Assembly: GCA_021205565.1 (NCBI GenBank) | Contig: JAJPXG010000044.1 | Location: 1 to 45,577, forward strand | DNA length: 45,577 bases | Reading direction: 5' to 3' | Source of the DNA: Lachnospiraceae bacterium | GTDB taxonomy: Bacteria > Bacillota > Clostridia > Lachnospirales > Lachnospiraceae | Shown here: positions 41,011 through 45,577 of the stretch, in pieces | Layout: every line of letters starts with the position of its first letter | How positions within the stretch are numbered: position 1 is the stretch's first letter | Notes under the pieces: model-generated | Seen by the model: the letters and a program-made list of their open reading frames with translations, nothing else | What the model was told of the DNA's origin: nothing | The model's database searches: none | Made by a program: the position numbers and the translations under genes

Positions 41011-42495
41011 ATGAACGATTGGTTTGAATATCTGGATGACGACCGGTTCAGGATCAACTTCGGGAAGCTGTTTCAGCTGTTTCTGAGAAACCTTTGGGTG
41101 ATTGTACTTATATCGCTTTTGACAGGCGGTGCGGCTTATGCCTACGCCAGATTTTGTATTACGCCGCTTTACCAGTCATCCATCAAAATGTATGTGAATA
41201 ATACCACGAATACCAGTGATTCTACGAGTATTACCAGCTCGGACATTGCGGCGTCGCAGAACCTGGTCGATACATATGCGGTGATGATGACCAGCAAACC
41301 CACGCTGAACGCGGTGATCGAACAGACGGGCGTGGATTATACCTATGAAGAACTATATTCCATGATCTCAGCCTCCGCCATCAACAGTACGGAGGTTTTC
41401 AGAGTGACCGTTACCTCCTCTGATCCGCAGGAGGCCTCCGATATCGCAAACGCGATCGCGGATATTGCGCCTGAACAGATCATGGATATCGTCACAGGGA
41501 GCTCTGTGAGAATTGTAGAATATGCCAGTCCGGCGAGTAAGGAGAGTTCTCCGGACAAAAGCCGGTATGCGCGTATGGGCCTGGCGGCCGGTTTTGCGGT
41601 CAGCTGCGTCGGGATTCTTCTGTTTTCTCTTCTGCGCAACGGACTGACCGTGGAGGAGAGAATCCGCAGGGATTTCAAAAGCAGGCCAATTCTGTCGACC
41701 ATCCCCTATATGGGGGAAAAGCCGAAGGGAAAGCGTAAGGTAAGTCCGGAGGAAGAGACGGCGCAGATGTGTGAAAAGCTGAGTTTTGCCTCCGCGGAAG
41801 CGTACAAGCTGCTGCGGGAGAATATCTCCTTCTGCCTGTCGGAGGAAACCGAATGCGGCGTGATCGGCATCACCTCTTCCACGCGCGGGGAGGGCAAAAC
41901 CACAACGGCGATCAATCTGGCCTATACATTAGCTTTAGCGAATAAAAGAGTATGTCTGATCGACTGTGATTTCCGGCTTCCGTCCGTGGCCAAGCGGCTG
42001 AATCTGCACAGAAAGCCCGGAATGACGAATTTCCTGATTAAGAAGGCAGCCGGTACGGAGGTCATTCAGGATTACAGTTCAGAGCTTGCTCAGTTCTGTG
42101 TGATCGCAGCCGGGGATGTTCCGCCTAACCCGTCAGAGCTTCTGGGCTCTAAGCGGATGCAGAATGTCCTGACCGCGTTAAGGAAAAATTTTGATTATCT
42201 GATCCTGGATCTGCCGCCCGTCGGAATTGTATCGGACGCGCTGGCGGTGGCGAAGGCAACCGATGGGATGCTCTTTGTGGTGCGGGAGGATTATTACGAG
42301 GGAAGGGTGCTGCAGCAGTCTCTGCGCATGCTGGAAGGCGTGGAGGCTAAGCTGCTGGGACTGGTTGTGACATATTCGACGGCTCAGGAAAAAGAATACA
42401 GGCGATACGGAGACAAATACGGTTATAAGTATGGCTACAAATACGGATATGGGGAGACAGAAACAACCGCCGTCCAGCAGGAGGCGGAGGCCTGA
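41011..42495 (+). CDS. Fused polysaccharide chain-length regulator and bacterial tyrosine kinase (Wzz-BY-kinase)
   Basis: A 494-residue membrane protein. The track starts at 40987; the ATG at 41011 with AGGAAG upstream gives MNDWFEYLDDDRFRI. A TM helix (LWVIVLISLLTGGAAYAYA, about 28-48) is followed by an extracytoplasmic Wzz domain and a second TM helix (MGLAAGFAVSCVGILLFSLL, about 188-208). The cytoplasmic kinase has a Walker A motif (STRGEGKTTTAINLAYTLA, near 288-306), Walker A' (CLIDCDFRLPS) and Walker B (YLILDLPP). The C-terminal tail is a Tyr cluster (YRRYGDKYGYKYGYKYGYGE) for autophosphorylation. In most Firmicutes these are two polypeptides (CpsC and CpsD); here they are one, as in proteobacterial Wzc. 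Confidence 0.9.
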   Translation: MNDWFEYLDDDRFRINFGKLFQLFLRNLWVIVLISLLTGGAAYAYARFCITPLYQSSIKMYVNNTTNTSDSTSITSSDIAASQNLVDTYAVMMTSKPTLNAVIEQTGVDYTYEELYSMISASAINSTEVFRVTVTSSDPQEASDIANAIADIAPEQIMDIVTGSSVRIVEYASPASKESSPDKSRYARMGLAAGFAVSCVGILLFSLLRNGLTVEERIRRDFKSRPILSTIPYMGEKPKGKRKVSPEEETAQMCEKLSFASAEAYKLLRENISFCLSEETECGVIGITSSTRGEGKTTTAINLAYTLALANKRVCLIDCDFRLPSVAKRLNLHRKPGMTNFLIKKAAGTEVIQDYSSELAQFCVIAAGDVPPNPSELLGSKRMQNVLTALRKNFDYLILDLPPVGIVSDALAVAKATDGMLFVVREDYYEGRVLQQSLRMLEGVEAKLLGLVVTYSTAQEKEYRRYGDKYGYKYGYKYGYGETETTAVQQEAEA

Positions 42496-42496
42496 T

Positions 42497-42565
42497 ATGG
42501 GAAACCTTCCGATCATTTTTGAAATACAGTATTCCGGCAGCGGTACAGATGAAGACAAGATATGA
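42497..42565 (+). CDS. Possible 22-residue small ORF coupled to the next gene
   Basis: ATG at 42497 with GGAGG 6 nt upstream encodes MGNLPIIFEIQYSGSGTDEDKI and stops in an ATGA overlap with the next gene's ATG at 42562. That ATG has no good ribosome binding site of its own, so the small ORF may serve translational coupling or encode a real small peptide. It is too short for the ORF track. Confidence 0.35.
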   Translation: MGNLPIIFEIQYSGSGTDEDKI

Positions 42566-43710
42566 GGACGGATGAAGTGAGAGACGATAAACGTTCCGCC
42601 TTAAAGATTGCCATGCTCGGGCATAAGACAATGCCGGCGCAGGACAGCTTCAGGGGCGGTATCGAGGTCGTTGTGGAGGAGCTGGCGCCCAGGCTCGCTC
42701 AAATGGGGCATGAGGTGACCTGTTACAACAGAACAGGCTGCGACAATGGCGGCCTGAGGGAGTACAGAGGCGTCAGGCTCAAACGCGTATTTACAATTGA
42801 GCGCAGGGGTCTTGCGGCTGTGACAAGCAGTTTTTTTGCGGCGGTCAGGGCTACTTTTTCTGACTTTGACATCATTCACTTTCATGCGGAGGGTCCCTGT
42901 TTCTGGATGTGGATACCGAAGCTTTTCAGGAAGCGGTGCGTGGCGACGATCCACGGTCTGGACTGGCAGCGGGAAAAATGGAAGGGAGGACCTGCCTGCG
43001 GCTTTATCAAAGCAGGCGAGCGCATGGCGGTCAGATGCGCCTCTGAAATCATTGTCTTAAGCAAAGGCACACAGGAATATTTCCGCAGGGAATATAAAAG
43101 AGAAACCGTACTCATTCCGAACGGTGTGAGCAGACCCGTCATCAGGGACGCGAAAGAAATTACGGAAAGGTACGGATTAAAGAAAGACAGCTACCTTCTT
43201 TTCGCGGGCAGGATTGTTCCGGAGAAGGGCGTTCACTATTTGGTGGAAGCATACAGAGGCTTAAAGACCGAAAAAAAGCTGGTGATTGTCGGCGGTTCAT
43301 CCGACACAGAGGCGTATGCAAGGGAGCTTCAGCAGGAAGCAGACGAGCGTATTTTATTCACAGGCTTTCTGACCGGCCCGATTTTGGAGGAGCTTTTCGG
43401 CAACGCGTACCTGTATGTGCTGCCGAGCGACCTGGAAGGGATGCCGTTGAGCCTCCTCGAAGCCATGAGCTATGGCAACTGCTGCGTGGTCTCTGATATT
43501 GAAGCGTGTACCGAAGTGGTCGGGGAGCACGCGGTGACCTTCCGGAAGGGAAATGTAGAGGATCTGAGAGAAACACTTCAGAGGCTCTGCGACAATGAAG
43601 CCCTGGTGCAGAAATACAGAAGCGGAGCCGCGGATTATATCTGCGGAAAGTACAGCTGGGAGGATACCGCAAGGGAGACCTGCGCGTTATATGAAACAGT
43701 AAAAAAATGA
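42562..43710 (+). CDS. Glycosyltransferase family 4
   Basis: A 382-residue cytoplasmic or membrane-associated GT-B enzyme that transfers a sugar from a nucleotide donor. The N-terminal domain has KIAMLGHKTMPAQDSFRGGIEVVVEELAPRL, a typical GT4 opening. The C-terminal nucleotide-binding domain has LLFAGRIVPEKGVHYLVEAY, VIVGGSSDTEAYAREL and the EX7E-type stretch LPSDLEGMPLSLLEAMSYGNCCV. The closest known functions are rhamnosyl, mannosyl or glucosyl transfer in surface polysaccharides; the sugar is not predictable. The first residues (MRTDEVRDDKRSA) precede the fold, and the GTG at 42577 is an alternative start. It overlaps the following gene by 4 nt (ATGA). Confidence 0.87.
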   Translation: MRTDEVRDDKRSALKIAMLGHKTMPAQDSFRGGIEVVVEELAPRLAQMGHEVTCYNRTGCDNGGLREYRGVRLKRVFTIERRGLAAVTSSFFAAVRATFSDFDIIHFHAEGPCFWMWIPKLFRKRCVATIHGLDWQREKWKGGPACGFIKAGERMAVRCASEIIVLSKGTQEYFRREYKRETVLIPNGVSRPVIRDAKEITERYGLKKDSYLLFAGRIVPEKGVHYLVEAYRGLKTEKKLVIVGGSSDTEAYARELQQEADERILFTGFLTGPILEELFGNAYLYVLPSDLEGMPLSLLEAMSYGNCCVVSDIEACTEVVGEHAVTFRKGNVEDLRETLQRLCDNEALVQKYRSGAADYICGKYSWEDTARETCALYETVKK

Positions 43711-44930
43711 AGATACTGATGATAAACAAATTCCTCCATCCCCAGGGAGGCGCGGAAACATATGTGTTTAAACTGGGGGATATCCTGAGCGCCAACGGCC
43801 ACGAGGTCCAGTATTTCGGGATGGAGCATGAGGGGCGCTGTGTTGGCAATCAGGTGAACGCGTATACGCGGAAAATGGATTTTTATGATGGCTTCGAGTT
43901 ATCAAAGCTGACTTATCCTGTGAGAGTGATTTACTCCTCTGAGGCTAGGAAACAGATCAGAAGGGTGCTGGATGATTTCAAACCGGATGTGTGTCATCTG
44001 AATAATTTTAATTATCAGCTGACGCCGTCCATCATACTGGAAATCCGCAAATGGGAAAAGCAGACAAACCATCGGGTCAGGGTGATCTTTACAGCGCATG
44101 ACTGCCAGCTGGTATGCCCGAACCATTTGATGCGCAATCCGAACACGGGGGAAAACTGTGAGAAGTGCGCCCAGGGAGCGTTCTGGCATTGTGCGGCATC
44201 CGGCTGCGTTCACGGGTCCTACGCGTGGAGCCTGGCCGGCACGCTGGAGGCTTATTTCTGGAAAAGCAGAAAAGTATACCGACAGCTGGATACAATCATC
44301 TGTCCCTCCCGGTTTATGCAGTCAAAGCTTGCGTATAACCAGGATTTAAAGGAGAAGCTTATCGTCCTGCACAATTTTGTCGATGCAGTGGAGCCCAAAG
44401 CGGTTCAGAAAAAGGACTATGTCCTGTATTTCGGAAGATATTCAAAGGAAAAAGGAATTCGAACATTGCTGTCTGTCTGCAGAGATCTGCCGGACATTTC
44501 CTTTGTCTTTGCTGGCTCAGGCCCATTGAATCGGGAGATTGGCGGTTCAGATAATATCAGAAACGCGGGCTTTTTAAGCGGCGCTGCCTTAGAAAAGCTG
44601 ATCCGCGAGGCCCGCTTCAGTGTATGCCCGTCCGAGTGGTACGAGAACTGTCCGTTTTCGGTGATTGAGAGTCTGATGTACGCAACGCCGGTGCTTGGCG
44701 CGGATATAGGCGGGATTCCGGAGCTGATCGAGAACGGGGTTACCGGAGAGCTGTTTGAAAGCGGCAGCAGGGATGACCTGAAAAGAAAAATCCGTAGGCT
44801 TTGGGATGACAGAGAATTTACGGATACATGCAGTGATAACTGCAGGAAGATACACTTTAATACGCCGTCACTTTATTATGAGCGTCTGATGCAGATATAT
44901 GAGGGCAGAAGAGAGAGTGTGAGATTGTGA
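43707..44930 (+). CDS. Glycosyltransferase family 4, polysaccharide locus
   Basis: A 407-residue GT-B glycosyltransferase. KILMINKFLHPQGGAETYVFKLGDIL is a classic GT4 N-terminus with the Gly-rich acceptor-side loop. A Cys-rich internal segment (CPNHLMRNPNTGENCEKCAQGAFWHC, about 138-163) occurs in a subgroup of capsule GTs and could bind a metal. The donor domain has YVLYFGRYSKEKGIRTLLSV, FAGSGPLN and SVCPSEWYENCPFSVIESLMYATPVLGADIGGIPELI, with the two conserved Glu of the EX7E motif. It overlaps the preceding gene (ATGA) and the following GT2 remnant (GTGA), so all three were one operon. Confidence 0.9.
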   Translation: MKILMINKFLHPQGGAETYVFKLGDILSANGHEVQYFGMEHEGRCVGNQVNAYTRKMDFYDGFELSKLTYPVRVIYSSEARKQIRRVLDDFKPDVCHLNNFNYQLTPSIILEIRKWEKQTNHRVRVIFTAHDCQLVCPNHLMRNPNTGENCEKCAQGAFWHCAASGCVHGSYAWSLAGTLEAYFWKSRKVYRQLDTIICPSRFMQSKLAYNQDLKEKLIVLHNFVDAVEPKAVQKKDYVLYFGRYSKEKGIRTLLSVCRDLPDISFVFAGSGPLNREIGGSDNIRNAGFLSGAALEKLIREARFSVCPSEWYENCPFSVIESLMYATPVLGADIGGIPELIENGVTGELFESGSRDDLKRKIRRLWDDREFTDTCSDNCRKIHFNTPSLYYERLMQIYEGRRESVRL

Positions 44931-45043
44931 GTAACAGGTTGGACGCACCGGAGCTGATTTTAGTCATTATTCCGATATATAACATTGAGCCGTACCTGAG
45001 ACGGTGTGTAGACTCAGTTCTTTGCCAGACATATGAAATATGA
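44927..45043 (+). pseudogene. Truncated family 2 glycosyltransferase
   Basis: GTG at 44927 (overlapping the previous stop) encodes SNRLDAPELILVIIPIYNIEPYLRRCVDSVLCQTYEI, followed directly by TGA. LILVIIPIYNIEPYLRRCVDSVLCQTYE is the N-terminal nucleotide-binding strand and loop of GT2 enzymes, but the remaining 250 or so residues are gone. The break coincides with a sharp drop in GC content. I interpret it as a recombination or deletion scar where a different gene block was joined to the conserved front of the locus. Confidence 0.8.
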
Positions 45044-45064
45044 TTTATACGGGAGTAACTGAAG

Positions 45065-45577
45065 ATGAATGTATTACATTTGTTATCTACTTGTGATATC
45101 GGAGGTGTTGAAGTATTGTGCCGGGATTATGCATTATATTCTACACATCATAATTATTTTGTTGCTATTTGGGGAACAAATGGAATCGTGGCAAAAGAAA
45201 TGGCAGAAAATGGAGCCAATGTTGTGGAATTAGGTGCCAGAAAGCAGGATGCAATTTATATTGTAAAGCAGTTAAAAGCTATATGTAAAAAACACCAAAT
45301 TGATGTTGTTATAGCACATCACGGATCACCATATTTTTATTTTTTTTATTTTTGGTTAAAACATTCATTTTGTAATTTGAAGCTCATTGCATATGCTCAT
45401 TGTAATAGTGTTGATATGTATAAGAAAAAGACATTTGGAGGAAATTTTTTAAGACGGAAAATCATTTCGTATGGTTTCAGACGTGCAGATCAGGTAATAG
45501 CAATTTCTGAATCAGTAAAAGCAAGCTTGTACTCTGAGTTGAATGTTCCTACAAATACAATAAAAACTATTTATAAT
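45065..45577 (+). CDS. Glycosyltransferase, GT4-like, cut by the window end
   Basis: An open frame of 171 codons runs from the ATG at 45065 to the last base with no stop, which is why it is absent from the track. It begins MNVLHLLSTCDIGGVEVLCRDYALYST, a GT4-type N-terminus with the Gly-Gly loop. VVIAHHGSPYFYFFYFWLK, LIAYAHCNSVDMYKKKTFGG and ADQVIAISESVKASLYSEL follow the usual pattern of the acceptor-side domain. Base composition is far more AT-rich than upstream (about one third GC by eye), with codons such as TTA, ATA and AAA preferred. This suggests recent horizontal acquisition. The donor domain lies outside the window. Confidence 0.85.
   Translation, partial: MNVLHLLSTCDIGGVEVLCRDYALYSTHHNYFVAIWGTNGIVAKEMAENGANVVELGARKQDAIYIVKQLKAICKKHQIDVVIAHHGSPYFYFFYFWLKHSFCNLKLIAYAHCNSVDMYKKKTFGGNFLRRKIISYGFRRADQVIAISESVKASLYSELNVPTNTIKTIYN

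Noticed and set aside
40935-41027. 30-codon ORF in the leader of the tyrosine kinase gene, overlapping its start
   Set aside because: No convincing ribosome binding site and no recognisable peptide; could be a leader ORF but the support is too thin.

Overview
The window looks like chromosomal DNA from a spore-forming member of the Lachnospiraceae or a close clostridial relative. The evidence is a moderately high GC content, strong AGGAGG-type ribosome binding sites, frequent TTG and GTG starts, a clostridial-type division and cell wall (dcw) cluster running straight into spoIIGA-sigE, an FMN-riboswitch-controlled ribU, a zinc-site pyrI beside pyrB, and Firmicutes-type upp, YlmH and CmpB proteins. 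The species cannot be fixed from the sequence alone. No tRNA, rRNA, insertion sequence or CRISPR array was seen. All promoter, terminator and operator calls were made by eye.

Layout. Bases 1-5.8 kb: the tail of an unknown gene, then gpmI, a small coiled-coil protein, asnB and eno (two consecutive glycolytic steps, with asparagine synthesis between them). 5.9-7.9 kb: a large polytopic membrane protein of GT-C type. 8.0-20.1 kb: the dcw cluster mraZ-rsmH-ftsL-PBP2-PBP2-mraY-murD-ftsW/spoVE-divIB-ftsZ. It carries two tandem class B penicillin-binding proteins and no murG, murC, murB or ftsA. 20.1-21.9 kb: spoIIGA and sigE, the protease and pro-sigma factor pair of the mother cell. 22-27.6 kb: a Gfo/Idh/MocA oxidoreductase, upp on the minus strand, a GT39-like membrane glycosyltransferase and the uracil permease uraA. 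27.6-29 kb: FMN riboswitch, ribU and a small PH-like protein. 29-32.4 kb: an aminotransferase, a Nudix hydrolase, RNase P RNA and a membrane-anchored trypsin-like protease. 32.5-38.2 kb: two CobW-type GTPases (one with a His/Cys-rich metal-binding insert, one joined to a YcgQ-like C-terminal domain), YlmH, a CmpB-like membrane protein with a long coiled coil, and a MATE exporter. 38.2-40.8 kb, minus strand: pyrI, pyrB, a nitroreductase and an XRE regulator. 40.8-45.6 kb: the start of an exopolysaccharide or capsule locus, with a fused chain-length regulator/tyrosine kinase, two GT4 glycosyltransferases, a truncated GT2 remnant and then a clearly AT-rich glycosyltransferase cut by the window end.

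How the genes work together. The dcw block supplies peptidoglycan precursors (MraY, MurD), septal synthesis (FtsL, DivIB, the SEDS protein and the two PBP2s) and the Z ring. The sporulation pair behind it shares the septum as its site of action. UraA with Upp (salvage) and PyrB/PyrI (de novo) cover pyrimidines. The CobW pair suggests metal allocation.

The most striking unexplained signal is a seven-copy array of GTGTAAAAGGGGAA at about 30-bp pitch in the gap between the two PBP2 genes. Next come an enolase whose ribosome binding site lies in a perfect stem and whose SGASTG loop is missing, a KTG-to-KTA change in the second PBP2, the CobW/YcgQ-like fusion, an rnpB promoter whose -35 lies in the loop of the upstream gene's terminator, and a sharp composition break behind a truncated GT2 gene in the polysaccharide locus.
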